Assembly: GCF_002099425.1 (NCBI RefSeq)
Contig: NW_018344272.1
Location: 660,001-724,000 of the forward strand
DNA: 64,000 nucleotides
Direction of reading: 5' to 3'
From: Phascolarctos cinereus
Lineage: Eukaryota > Chordata > Mammalia > Diprotodontia > Phascolarctidae
Notes under the pieces: generated by a model
What the model was told of the DNA's origin: nothing
The model's input: the letters and a program-made list of their open reading frames with translations, nothing else
Databases searched by the model: none
Translations under genes and position numbers: made by a program
Shown here: positions 1 to 11,395 of the stretch, one piece after another
Position numbering within the stretch: the first letter of the stretch is position 1
How the letters are laid out: each line of letters starts with the position of its first letter

Positions 1-1139
1 AAAAAGAAAAAAATTCCAAATAAAACTTGAAAAACAATGTCATGCCACATGAGAGTTAATTGAAGGAATTGGACTAGATGGGTGATGACTTCAAAGAGTA
101 ATCTTGTTCCCAAATATTTCAAAGTCTGCCCTGTGGAAAAAATATTTAGATTTGCTATATTTGGCCTGAGAGGCCATGGGACCAATTTTCTCTGCAGCCA
201 ATTTAGGCTTGCTGTATAGAGCAATTCCCTACATTTAGAAGTATCCAAAAATTGAATGAGTTACATTAGAAGCTTTTTCACCTCACTGAAAGTCTTGATA
301 ATTTTGTTATAAAAGGGATTCTTCTTCAGTCATGGGTTGACCTAGATTGATGAAAAACACAGGTTTCCTCCCACTCTCTAACCTCTAAAATTTGTTCCTC
401 TAAAATCTAGTGTACATATCAGACTACTTCCTGCATGTACCTTCCTAATATGTCACAAACTATAGTCTCATAAATTTGCTGTGATTCCTATAAGGTCATA
501 TTTATCTTTGCACATTAAAATCTCGAGCTTTCTTGTTACTTATACACAGTGCTATCTACTAAAGTCCAAAAGCACAATTTTAACTTCCTATGTCTGTAAT
601 TTTTTCTTATGAATTATTGATCATGTCTTCTTATGTCATACATGAAGCTCTATGTTGTATCTGGGTTAATTTAATAGCTATATCTGACATTTCTCTACTG
701 ATCCCAAAAAAAAAAAAGTTTAAAGCCCTTTTTATTAGATAAGCCTCAAGACAAATACATTCTACTGGACCTTTATTAGACATATTTAATCACTGAAAAA
801 AAGCCCATTATTCCTGTATCTTAAGTCATAATTCAGAAAACTAAATCTTATTCTCCAATACTATCTTCACTTTCAATATCTTCCTTTCTGTTCTATGGCA
901 TTTACCCTCAAATGACAGGGCCAAGATAAAAGATCCTGCACTGCCACATCTTTAAACTTCCAGCTCAGGACTTTATAATCCCTACAGATTTTTTTTTCTG
1001 GATTCTTCTGGCAGTATCATATATTCTTTCATGAATTATCAATAATGAGTAATGCCACTCATGTTTGAGAATCCATGGGAGGTTCTTGATCACATCTCAG
1101 AAATACATCCTAGAAGGTGTAGTTTTGTATACTTCTTGA
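1..1139. other. Unassigned AT-rich DNA
   Basis: No repeat family, gene or structured motif is recognised. It holds short homopolymer runs only (for example an A-run near 706-717). Confidence 0.4.
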
Positions 1140-1385
1140 TTTGTTCACAGCCAGTGGCTATATGAACAAGCCTTTCAGCACGAACTTCTCTGGCATGATG
1201 ACATCATCTTCCTGGGCCCAGGTATAGAAACCTTCCCTCTTGATGTCATCTGTAAACCCCGCCTATCCTTCCATGAATCAAAAGAAGCAGTTTCCTCTTC
1301 AGATGCACGAGGCTCATCATCTGTGGCAAGGGCCCTGTACCAACTATACAGTTCCTACCACTGAATAAGTCTCTCCTTTCTTCTT
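1140..1385 (-). pseudogene. Coding-like stretch, possible retrocopy fragment of an unrecognised gene
   Basis: Read on the minus strand, two adjacent blocks look like real protein. The first is about 32 codons (about 1354 down to 1259) and contains SWYRALATDDEPRASEEE. The second (about 1258 down to 1160) contains FYTWAQEDDVIMPEKFVLKG. They lie in different frames, and an in-frame stop follows each side, so the region is not an intact exon. The acidic, low-leucine composition is unlike the surrounding AT-rich chance frames. I do not recognise the protein. It could be a decayed processed pseudogene, a decayed exon, or chance. No splice sites or poly(A) tail were found to decide. Confidence 0.3.
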
Positions 1386-1556
1386 TTAAATTTTTTATTG
1401 AGGACTTTCAGAAATGGAAAAAAAATGGTTAATTCATCAATTATTTTGTTTACATGATAGAAAAAATAAATTTTGGTATTATAGAATATTAAGATTTATA
1501 AGAGATCTCTTAATATCATAAGATTTAGACCTAGAAGGAATTTTAAATAGCATCTC

Positions 1557-1763
1557 CAGGGGTAGGAAACCTGTAGCCTGGAGGCCACATGTGGCCTTCT
1601 TCTAGGTCCTTGGGTGCAGCCTTTTGACTGAGTCCCAAGTTTTACAGAACAAATCCTTTTATTAAGGGGATTTGTTCTGTGAAGTTTGGATTCAGTCAAA
1701 GGGCTGCACTTAAGTACATAGAAGGTCATGTGTGGCCTCAAGCCTGCAGATTCCCTACCCCTG
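1557..1763. mobile_element. Palindromic non-autonomous DNA transposon relic (hAT-like MITE)
   Basis: Two arms of about 100 bp are near-perfect inverted copies of each other around a centre near 1660. The left end begins CAGGGGTAGGAAACCTG and the right end finishes TTCCCTACCCCTG. Both arms carry gccacatgtggcc-like and 'acagaacaaatcc' blocks. CAGGGG-type termini and full palindromy fit non-autonomous hAT derivatives. The expected 8-bp target duplication is not clear. A short minus-strand frame across it is a by-product of the palindrome. Confidence 0.75.
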
Positions 1764-1769
1764 CCTCAC

Positions 1770-1895
1770 ACTTTAAAAGAGAAGGAAACAGGTCCAGAGA
1801 AGGAATAAGACTTGCAAAGGTCACATAGCCAATAACTGGCAGAACGAGGACTAAAACTCTCGTAAGTAAGGTTGTTCTCCACTGTACTTTCCTGC
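1770..1895 (-). repeat. MIR-type CORE-SINE fragment
   Basis: Antisense MIR core is readable: 'gaaggaaacaggtccagag', then 'cttgcaaaggtcacatagcc', then an AACTGGCAGA block, matching the reverse complement of the MIR tRNA and CORE segments. Confidence 0.7.
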
Positions 1896-2550
1896 CTGTC
1901 TTCATGTTTCACAGACATTGCTTAAATTTATATTTCTGGTGATTCTTGTAAATCATACAGTCCTCCATTAATCCTTATATTAAACCATTCACTCAAGTCT
2001 CCATGTCCCAGTTATTCTCCCTACAGCTATAATGAAAAAGATGTCTTCATCTTGAGTGAGACAGTAGTACTTGTTAATAGGTACTCTTGAGGCATTCTCT
2101 TTCCCACTACAGCCAAAGTAGCATTATATGAAATCAGAAGTGTCTCTAAAAAAGGAAAATAAAATCAACACATCATAGAGAAAGGAATTGATTCTGAAGA
2201 CCTATCACTTACCCTAAATAATATCATTTTTCTCCAATAATTATCATCATGGATATGATCTTTGACAGAAATGTTGTCCCATAGAAATGAATTAACTTGG
2301 AATGTCTGTTTTTCAAGATTCTAGTAGAACTTACTTAAATGATTCCCTGGAATTTGTACTGCAGAAACAGACATGAGAAAATAGTTTGAGATTAGTAGAT
2401 GTAAATAAATCAGATATAATGTGGGTTTAAATGGCACTTTGAAAAATACAAAGAAATGCCTAGGCAGGTTAGTGTGTGTCTAAACATGCAAAGGAAGTAG
2501 AGAATTAAGACAATCTCAAGCCCTCCAAATGTTGTCCACTTTTTTTCTTC
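1896..2550. other. Unassigned DNA
   Basis: No repeat or gene is recognised in this stretch. Confidence 0.4.
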
Positions 2551-2726
2551 AAGAAATTAACCATGGGGCAGCTAGGTGGCTCAGTGGATAGAGCTCTGGC
2601 CTTGAAGTCAGGAGGATCTGAGTTCAGATTCGGCCTCAGACACATAACACTTACTAGCTGTGTGACCTTGGGCAAGTCACTTAACCCCACTGCATAGCTA
2701 AAAAAAAAAAGAAAGAAAGAAATTAA
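2551..2726 (+). mobile_element. Young tRNA-headed SINE with poly(A) tail and target duplication
   Basis: The element starts at 2565 with GGGGCAGCTAGGTGGCTCAG. It continues through the B-box-like 'gagttcagattcggcctca' and the core 'tgtgaccttgggcaagtcac', then ends directly in an A/GA-rich tail. Flanking 10-bp copies of AAGAAATTAA (2551-2560 and 2717-2726) are a target-site duplication. It lacks the RTE-type 3' end of its longer relatives, which implies mobilisation by L1 instead. The perfect duplication argues that it is one of the younger insertions here. Confidence 0.85.
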
Positions 2727-2830
2727 TCTAACCCTATTTTATGTGAAGTCAAGGAGAGATAATTTAGCTTAAAAGAATCCTTAGTTGAATAAGAATACAA
2801 ATTTCTTCCAGCTAATATACAAAGTGAGAT

Positions 2831-2876
<46 letters not shown>
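2831..2876. repeat. (TAGA)n microsatellite
   Basis: About eleven uninterrupted TAGA units, followed by TG/TA-rich sequence to about 2915. Confidence 0.95.
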
Positions 2877-2918
2877 CAAACACATATGCATGTGTGTATA
2901 TGTGTGTATGTATATTAA

Positions 2919-3168
2919 GGCAGCCAGGTGCCTCAGTAAGTGGAGTGATGGACCTGAAGTCAGAAAGACGTTGAGGTCAAATCCTGCCTCAGATACTTAC
3001 TAGCTGTGTGACCCTGGGCAAGTGACCTAACTTCTGTTTGCCTTAATCCACTGGAGAAGAAAATGGCAAACTACTCCAGTATCTTTGCCAAGAAAACCCC
3101 ACGTACAGTATGGTCTGCAGGATCATGAAGAGTCAGATGTGACTGAATGACTGAATAACAACAGCAAT
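2919..3168 (+). mobile_element. MAR1-type SINE, full length (tRNA head, RTE tail)
   Basis: The head is 'ggcagccaggtgcctcag', the core 'gctgtgtgaccctgggcaag', the middle 'aaatggcaaactactccag' and 'tatctttgccaagaaaacc', and the tail 'gaagagtcagatgtgactga' running into aataacaacagcaa. The 3' end is the RTE-type tail, so RTE LINEs probably mobilised it. It lies immediately after the TAGA/TG microsatellite. Confidence 0.85.
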
Positions 3169-5060
3169 GAATGTGTATGTATGTAATTGAGAATTTACTA
3201 TATGATGTCTCCTACTCAAGTCCTACCTTATAAGTATGCAGCCACTACTGGTGAAATTTCAGGGTTGCCAGAGGCCCTTCTATAACCCCCTACCCCTTTC
3301 CCATTGGCTAGCAAATAAGTGAAAAATACATAATTAGTCATTTAATCCTCTGGTTTAAGCTATTTGTCCTTGATAAAATGCAAATGCCCTTGGAGAAATA
3401 ACGTTAATCATGACTAGACATTTCCACCTTGATGTGAATGGACTTACAAGATCCTTTCCTATGATTAGTTATAATAAAAGAAAGAGTGGAGAAAACATGA
3501 CATCACTGGTCTCAAGGAATGTGTACCAGTGAAAATGTAGTGAAACTCTATGAAAGGAGAGGCTGAAGACACACAACACAAACTTCAACCATTTTAAGAT
3601 TTTTCCCAAGGATTAAGAATGCCTAATAACAACACATAAATATTGAAACTATGAAAATTACAGAGGAAATGTCTTTAAGTGGCCTACATATATATAGATA
3701 CTCAGCAAACACATCCAAACTATCCTATTTAAATAATTTATTGAAGCTCTAAAACATGAAATGGGTAATTTTGAAGTCATTGAGGTGTTAGCCTTAATAT
3801 ATGTATAAGCAGGGAAGGTAACAAAATACTTATAAAATAATATATATGTGTAAGGGAGGGCTAATAGGGGAGTACCTGAGCAATTTGAGGCTATCTCAGA
3901 TAAGTCTGATAAGGTTACATGGCATTAGTCTTTGTATGGAAACATGTGGGTGGCAGGGTCCCATGAACACCTAATAGAGCTTTTGTGAAAGGCCGCAAAA
4001 AAATCCTCATTGGTTCCCAAAAATAGGGCTGCTTCCAAGATGATTGACTAGCTAGGACTCAGGATGAAACCTCTTCAGAGAAGCTTCTATTGTCTACGAT
4101 TTATAAAAGCTAGTATTCTTTTTTCCTTATATACAAGAGACATATCAGCATACAGCAAAGCAAACTTCACCCTGGGGGAAGAGAAATCTGGACCCAAATA
4201 CAGTACTCCCCCAGAAACCCAGAAATGGCTGCTTTGGATAGAAGTACATGCCAGTAAGATGTATTTGAATTTAGAATAAAAATAGAGATAATTTAAGTGA
4301 ACCTTTCCAGCCCAAGATAAGGTGGCACATCTGTTTGTCCACTCAGCTCAAAAAGAAAGTTCACGGACAATTTTCCTTGTTTCTAATCTGCTGTATAAAG
4401 GAAAGGAGATTTTGATCTCAAAGTAGTTCCAACACAAATTCTATCCTTCTAGTCAAAGAATGGGAATTTCCTGGAAAGTACCAGTGTTGGAGGTTGTTTC
4501 ATGGATAACCCCAAATCCAAAAGTTCCAAAGCAAGTTCAAGGATTTTATTTTCTAGAGAGAACATTTTCTAAGGCAATGTGTTTCTTGGAAAAAGATCAC
4601 CCATGTGCCCCCACCCACCCACCTAAAGACTGGAAGAGCAAAGAAGAATGCTCATGATTTGGAAAATCAGTGACTTAAAACTTGCTAATTCCTGCTTTTA
4701 TAGTGAGTTCTTTGGAAAAGTCATATCTTAAGGGAAGGTAATTGCTTGTTTGGTAGCCCACAAAATACGTGTCTAAATTGCATAGTGGTAATAAGAGTCT
4801 AGGGGATGGGGAATTACATAAAACCCTATAGGAAAGTTGTTCCAGTGGTAACTCCAATTTGAATTCCCATCTAGGGGAACCTGATAAATTCTTTTTGAAT
4901 GTCTTTTACAGGAGCTGGGTGTGCTTTAGCCACTTTGGGGGAAATGTAGACACAATTTATAAGAAAACTTTATTTTGGAGATATCTGTTGAGTAAACTTT
5001 AGGATGAAGGCATAATAAGCCCAAAGAGATAATAATGTTTCTTAGGGGTTAGTCAAAGGG
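3169..5060. other. Unassigned DNA
   Basis: No gene or confident repeat. A TATA-like 'atttataaaagc' near 4100 and an 'aataaaa' near 4276 give a faint LTR-like layout from about 3848, but no paired ends or target duplication are visible. Short frames at 4064-4279 and 4460-4657 resemble no known protein. Confidence 0.4.
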
Positions 5061-5494
5061 ATCCAACATAAAATACAATCTGTGTAAGCCCAGCTTGGAT
5101 TACAATCAAGAATCAACTACCCAGAAAAACTGAGCATAACATTTCAGGGGGAAAGATGGACATTCAATGAAATAGGGGACTTTAGATCATTCATGGTGAA
5201 AAGACCAAAGAACAGAAAATTCAATCTTCAAATACAAGACTCAGGAGTAGTATAAAATGGCAAATTGTGAAGACAAAATGTTACTCAGTAAGTTAAAGTG
5301 TTTACATCCCTATATGGGAAGATGATACTTACAACTTTTGAGAACTGTATCTTTGGGCAGTTAGAAGGGGTATACATAGACAGAGGGTATGGGTATAAGT
5401 TGACTTTGATATGATGATATAATAAAAAATTAAGGGGTGAAAAAAGGCTTGTACTGGGAAGAAGAGGAGAGGAGTGGCAAAATAGTGTAAATTA

Positions 5495-5830
5495 TATCAC
5501 ATGAAGAGGCACAAAAGACCAATTACAATGGAGGGAAAGAAGTGAGATGGTGAGCACTGTTTGAATCTTACTCTTATCAGATTTGGCTCAAAAAGGGAAT
5601 GACATGTAGGAGGAGAAAGGGGAAAGAAAAGAAAGAGAGGTGGACAGCAGAGGGCAGAAGGGAGGGCAAAAGTATAAGGGGAAAGGAAAAGAAAAAGGGA
5701 AAGGGGCTGATAAAAGGGAAGGCAGATTGAAGGAGGCAATAGTCAGAAGCAAAACACTGGGGAGGAGAGACAGGATGAAAGGAGAGAGAAAAGTATAAAC
5801 AGAGGGGAAAGAGGATGGAGGGAAATTCAA
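5495..5830 (+). repeat. Purine-rich L1 inter-ORF spacer
   Basis: An almost unbroken GGGA/AAGG-rich tract between ORF1 and ORF2 of the L1. It explains the long C/F/P/S-rich minus-strand frames here, which are composition artefacts and not genes. Confidence 0.8.
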
Positions 5831-7407
5831 AGTTAGTAATCATAACTATGAACGTGAATTAGATGAACTCTCCCATAGAATGGAAGCAGATAGCAGAGTG
5901 GATTAAAAACCACAAACAATGAAGTAATATTAATAATAAACATACTAAATATATTCTTTCCCTCAATTGTATAAATATTGTAAAAATACTAAATACAAGT
6001 AGTATGGCATCCAAATTCTTAAAGGAGAAGTTAAGGGAATTACAGGAAGAAAAAGACAGCAATATTGCACTGGTGGAAGATCTCACCTCCCCCTCACAGA
6101 ACTAGATGAATCTAACCACAAAATAGACAAGAAAGAAGTTAGGAAGGTGAACAGAATTTTATAAAAATTAGATATGGTAAACCTCTGGAGAAAACTGAAT
6201 GGTGATAGAAAGGAATAAACCTTTTTCTCAGCAGTACAGTACGACTACACACACAAAAAAATGGCCATGTATTAGGGCACAATCATATGCAGAAAGGCAA
6301 AAATATTAAATGCATCCGTTTCATATCCTGATGCAATAAAAATCATGTGTCATAAAAAGCCATGCAAAGATAGACTAAAAATTCATTGGAAATTAAATCC
6401 TAAAGAATGAGTGGGTTAAACAACAAATAATAGAAGCAATCAATAATTTCATCAAAGAGAAGGACAATAATGAGACAACATATCAAAACTTATGAGATAC
6501 ATTCAGCCAAAGCAGTGATTAGGGAAAATGTTATGTTTTTAAATGCTTATATGAACAGAGTAGAGAAAGAGGAGATCAATGAATGAAAAAGCTAGAGAAA
6601 GACCAAATTAAAAATCCCCAGTTAAATACCAAATCAGAAATTCTGAAAATCAAAGCAAAGATTAATAAAATTGAAAGTAAGAAATTATTGAACTAATAAA
6701 TAAAACTAAGAGTTGGTTTTGTGAAAAACAAACAGAAAAACAGACAAATCTTTGGTTAATCTGATTTTAAAAAAAAAAAAGAAAGAAAAGCAAATTCCCA
6801 GTATCAAAAATGAAAAGGGTGAATTTACCACCAATGAAGAGGAAATTAAAACAATAATCAGGTAGTATTTTGCCCAACTGTATGCCAATAAATCTAACAA
6901 TCTAAATGGAATGGATAAACATTTACAAAAATATAAATTGCCAAGATTAACAGAAAAGGAAATAAAATGCTTAAATAACTACATTTCAGAAAAAGAAGTT
7001 GAACAAGCCATCAGATGAACTCCCTAAGAAAAAAATCTCCAGGTCCAGATGGATTTACAAGTCAATTCTACCAGACATTTAAAGATTAATTCCAATTAAT
7101 TTCAATACTATGTAAACTATTTGGAAAAAATAGACTATGGAGTCCTACCAAATTCTTTTTATGACACAAATAAAGTGCTGATGCCTAAACCAAGAAGTGT
7201 CAAACCAGAGAAAGAAAATTATAGACCAATTTTCCTAAAGAACATTGATGCAAAAAAAAATTAAATAAAATATTAACAAAGAGATTACAGAAATTTATCG
7301 CCAGGATAATAAACTATGATCAGGTGGGATTTACACCAGGAATAGAGGGCTTGTTCAATATTAGGAAAACCATCAGCATAATGGACCATATTGATAATAA
7401 AACTACA

Positions 7408-7583
7408 AAGTTAATAATCATAACTATAAATGTAAATGGGATGAACTTTCCCATAGAATGGAAGCAAACAGAAGAGTGGATTAAAAACCACAATCCTTCA
7501 ATATGTTGTCTACAAGAAACACATTTGAAGCACAGAGATACACACAGAGTAAAGGTAAATGGCTGGAGCAGAACCTATTATGC
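7408..7583 (+). mobile_element. Misplaced L1 ORF2 N-terminal fragment inside the L1 reverse transcriptase
   Basis: Between 'MDHIDNKTT' and 'RNHMIISIDVEKP' of the RT domain, sequence normally continuous in L1, lies about 176 bp encoding the start of ORF2. It includes the motif 'NPSICCLQETHLKHRDTHR' of the endonuclease. A diverged copy of the same start lies at 5832-5915. The join keeps frame, giving an open run over 7324-7626. Template switching during reverse transcription, or a later recombination between L1 copies, would explain it. Confidence 0.8.
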
Positions 7584-8313
7584 TAGAAATCATATGATTA
7601 TCTCAATAGATGTAGAAAAACCTTAGGAAAAAGTATTGCATCCATTGCTGTTAAAAATACTAGTAAGCATAGGAATAAACGGAGTTTTCCTTAAAATGAT
7701 AAGTAGTATCTATCTGAAACCATCAACAAGCATTATCTGTAACAAGGATAAGCTAGAAACTTTCCCAGTAAGTTCAGGGGTAAAAAAAAAATTGTTCATT
7801 ATCACCACTATTATTCAATATCATATTAGACATTGTGGCTTGAGCAATTAAAAAAAAAGAAATTGAAAGAATTAGAATAGGCAATGAAGAAACAAAACTA
7901 TCACTCATTGCAGATGATATTATGGTTCACTTAGAGGATCCTAGAGAATCAACTAAAATCAACTAAAAAACTACTTGAAATCATTAACAACTTTAGCATA
8001 GTTGCAGGATGTAAAATAAACCCACATAAATCATTGGCATTTCTTCATGTTACTAATAAAGCCCAAGAGTAAGAGATAGAAAGAGAAATTTCTTTAAAAT
8101 AACTGCAGATAATATAAAATATTTGGGAATCTACCTGTCAAGACCAATCCAGGAAATATATGAAAACAATTACAAAACACTTTTCACACAAATAAAGTCA
8201 GATCTAAATAAATGGCAAAATATCAATTACTCATGGGTAGGCCAGGCTAATGTAATAAAAATGATAATTCTACCTAAATTAATTACTTATTCAGTGCCAT
8301 ACCAATCAAACTA

Positions 8314-8394
8314 CTATATATATGTATATATATATATATACACACACATACATATATATGTATGTATACATATATGTATACATACATATATATT
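8314..8394. repeat. (TA)n/(TACA)n microsatellite in L1
   Basis: Alternating TATA, TATG and CACA units inside the ORF2 region of the L1. Confidence 0.9.
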
Positions 8395-10104
8395 TTATAA
8401 AGCTAGAAAAAAATGACAAAATTCATATGGAAGAACAAAAGTTCAAGAAGATCAAAGGAATTAATGAAAAAATGCAAAGGAAGGTACCCTAGCTGTACCA
8501 GATCTAAAACTATATTGTAAAGTGGCAGTCATTGAAACTATTTAGTACTAGCTAAGAAATACAGTGGTGTATCAGTGGAATAGGTTAGGTACACAAGACA
8601 CAGTAGTAAATGACTATAGTAATCTATTGTTTGACAAACCCAAGGACCCCAGCATCTGAATAAGAACTCTCTACTTGACAAAAACTACTGGCAAAACTGG
8701 AAAATAGCATGGCAAAAACTAGGTATGGACCAACATCTTACACCATAAACCAAGATAAAGTCAAAATGAGTACATAATTTAGACCTGTAGGATTATACCA
8801 TAAGTAAATTAGGAGAGCAAGGAATAGTTTACCCATCAGATCTATGGAGAAGGGAAAAATTTGACCAAACAAGAGATAGAGAACATTGTGAAATGCAAAG
8901 CGGATGATTTTTGATTACATTAAATTGAAAAGAGTTTGTACAAATAAAGCCAATGCAACCAAGATTAGAAGGGAAGCAGAAAGCTGGGAAACAATTTTTA
9001 TAGCCAGTGTTTCTGATAAAAAGTCTCATTTCCAAATTGCATAGAGACCTGGGTCAAATTTATAAGAATATAAGTCATTCCCCAATTGATATATGGTCAA
9101 AGGATATGAACAGGCAGTTTTCAGATGAAAAAATTTAAGCTATCTAGAGTCATATGAGAAAATGCTCTAAACCACTATTGATTAGGGAAATGCAAATTAA
9201 AACAAATCTGAGTTACCCCCTCATACCTGTCGGATTGGTTAATATGACAGAAAAGGAAAATGATAAATGTTGGAGATGTGGGAGAACAGGGACACTAATG
9301 CATTGTTGGTGCAGTTGTGGACTGATCCAACCATTCTAGAAAGGAATTTGGAACTATATACCCAAAGGACTATAAAATTGTGCATACCCTTTGATCTAGC
9401 AATACGACTTCTAGGTCTGTATCCCAAAGAGATCATAAAAATAGGAAAAGGACCCACATATACAAAAATATTTATAGCAGCTCTTTTGTGGTGGCAAAGA
9501 ATTGGAAATTGAGGGGATACCCATCACTTAGGGAATGGCTGAACAAGTTGTGGTATATGAATGTAATGGAATACTATTGTGCTATGAAAAATGATGAGTA
9601 GGCAGATTTCAGAAAAACCTGGAAAGATTTACATGAACTGATGCTGAATGAAGTGAATAGAACAAGAAAACATTTTACAGAGTAACAACAACATCATGTG
9701 ATGATCAAAAGACTTAGCCCTTCTTAGCTATACAATGATATTAGACGATTCCAAAAGACTCATGATGGAAAATGCTACCCACACCCAGAGAAAGAACCAA
9801 GAAGTCTGAATGCAGATCGAAGCATACTATTTTCTTTTTTTTCTTTTCTGTTTTTTCTTTCTTGTTTTTTTCTCTTTTCTGATTCTTCTTTCACAACATG
9901 ACTAATATGAAAATACGCTTAATATGATTATACATATAGAATCTATATCAGATTGCTTGCCATCTTGGAGAAGGAGGAGGGAAAGGAGGAAGGGAGAAAA
10001 AAATTGAACTCAAATTCTTATCAAAGTGAATGTTGAAAACTATCTTTACATGTGATTGAAAAAAAATACCATTAAGTGGAACAAAAAAAAGATTTTGAAA
10101 TTTT

Positions 10105-10400
10105 TTGGTTGTCTTCCATGCCCGGAATGCTCTTCTTCTTCATGTCTACTTCCCTGGCTTCTCTGATTTCCCTTCAAGAATCAGCTGAAATCCTGCCTTC
10201 TGCAAGAGGCCTTTTGCTGATCTAGGCTTTTCCCACTCCTAGTGCCTTACCTTTGACATGATCTTCCATTTACATTTTATGTGTCTTACATGTACATAAT
10301 TATTTGTATGTTGTTTACTTCATTGGTGTGAGTTGCTGAAGATGGACATTGTGTTTTACCTTATTTGTATTTCTGGAGTTTAGCACAGTACCTGACACAT
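10105..10400 (+). mobile_element. L2 LINE 3' region, left part
   Basis: L2 3' blocks are readable: 'ggaatgctcttcttcttcat', 'aagaatcagctgaaatcctg', 'gaggccttttgctgatc', and 'tttagcacagtacctgacac'. The element resumes at 10651 after a SINE insertion. Confidence 0.75.
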
Positions 10401-10650
10401 TTTTGTTGTTTGTCATTCAGTCATTTCAGTGATGTTCAACTCTTTGTGACCCCATTTGGGGTTTTCTTGGCAAAGATACTGGAGTAGTTTGCCATTTACT
10501 TCTCCACCTCATTTTGCAGATGAGTAAACTGAGGCAAACAGGGGTAAGTGACTTGCCCAGGGTCACAGGTAAGTATCTGAGTTCACATTTGAGCACAGTT
10601 CTTCCTAACTCCTGATCTAGTACTCCATTCTCTGCAACACCTATCTGAAC
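10401..10650 (-). mobile_element. MAR1-type SINE inserted in L2
   Basis: Antisense full-length element. It reads 'ttgttgtttgtcattcagtc', 'tgtgaccccatttggggttt', 'tcttggcaaagatactggag', 'aaactgaggcaaacagg', 'gtgacttgcccagggtcac', then a degraded head. It separates the L2 body from the L2 tail. Confidence 0.8.
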
Positions 10651-10697
10651 TTCATAGCATGTATTAAGTGCTTAATAAATGTTTGATAATTGACTAT
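10651..10697 (+). mobile_element. L2 LINE tail, right part
   Basis: The sequence 'gtattaagtgcttaataaat' followed by gtttgataattga is the standard L2 terminus, continuing the fragment that stops at 10400. Confidence 0.7.
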
Positions 10698-10789
10698 GGA
10701 AGACATTGTATAGGTTGCATCAAACCTCTTAAATATCTTAAAGTGAAACCCAAAATTAATAAAAAAAAATTTATACTAACTCGACCCTG

Positions 10790-11395
10790 GAAAGGCTAAA
10801 TGAATGAAGAATATCTGTTTCCTATAGGGCTTACCTGTTAGTACAGATGCCTGGTCGATATCTTATAGATAGACAATGAATTAGTCCCAGATTTAATAGA
10901 AGGAAAAGACCAGGCTGAAATGCTTTTAGGTAACTGAACAGTGCATCTAATGATCCCAAGCTTTTCCTAGAAACAAAAAACGTACTTTTAACACCACTAT
11001 TTTTCCAGTGATGTTATACGGTTGTGAATCATGGAACACCATGATTTTCTTGGAAGAACACAAACTGCATGACACTTAATGAATAAAGAATATTCTGATT
11101 TTTGGTATAAATCATCTATAGTTCATTATAAGTAAAGAACTGTATAAAAGAAGCACAAAATACAATCAAAATAAACATGACTGAAAAGAAAGTAATCTAG
11201 TTATGCATGGTGTGAGAGGAATGGATAACAGGCTTACCCATAAACGAATGGGTTTACCTGTCTATGTTTACCTAACAGGTTATCCATAAACAGATATAGA
11301 AAACACGTAAAATATATAGATCATGGCTTTCACTGGGAATGTGAAGAGATTTTACATAAGGACTTGGAAAAGAGTCACTGATGATGAGAAGGTAT
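10790..11395 (+). mobile_element. Degenerate LINE reverse-transcriptase tail (RTE-like)
   Basis: Broken plus-strand frames recall the C-terminus of non-LTR reverse transcriptases: 'SPRFNRRKRPG' near 10890, 'MLYGCESWNT' near 11015 (compare the family's ALLYGCETW), then 'EELYKRS'-like remains near 11140 and 'FYIRTWKRVTDD' near 11355. Family placement as RTE is an inference from this pattern and the abundance of RTE-tailed SINEs here. Many frame changes indicate great age. Confidence 0.45.

Larger units (their letters stand above)
5065..10094 (+). mobile_element. Long sense L1 element (ORF1 C-terminus, ORF2, 3' UTR), inactive and rearranged
   Basis: The L1 starts within the ORF1 C-terminal domain at about 5090-5270 (frame reading RINYPEKLSITFQGERWTF). 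A purine-rich inter-ORF spacer runs to about 5830. ORF2 begins near 5832. Its endonuclease region includes 'SGMASKFLKEKLRELQEE' at about 6000, and the reverse transcriptase region includes the block before 'ggatttacaccagg' at about 7326. The C-terminal region has frames at 8829-9512, and the 3' UTR includes 'aaccaagaagtctgaatgca' near 9797 and a GA-rich segment to about 10090. Many stops interrupt it, the 5' UTR and most of ORF1 are absent, and part of the endonuclease is missing after 5915. An ORF2-start copy is inserted at 7408-7583. It is dead on arrival or long decayed. Confidence 0.88.

Noticed and set aside
3848-4290. Possible LTR from TATA-like and polyadenylation-like signals
   Set aside because: No second copy, terminal motif pair or target duplication, and single signals of this type are common in AT-rich DNA.
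5497-5843. Three overlapping minus-strand frames of 80-88 codons
   Set aside because: They come from the purine-rich L1 spacer. Composition alone explains the F/P/S/L-rich translations.
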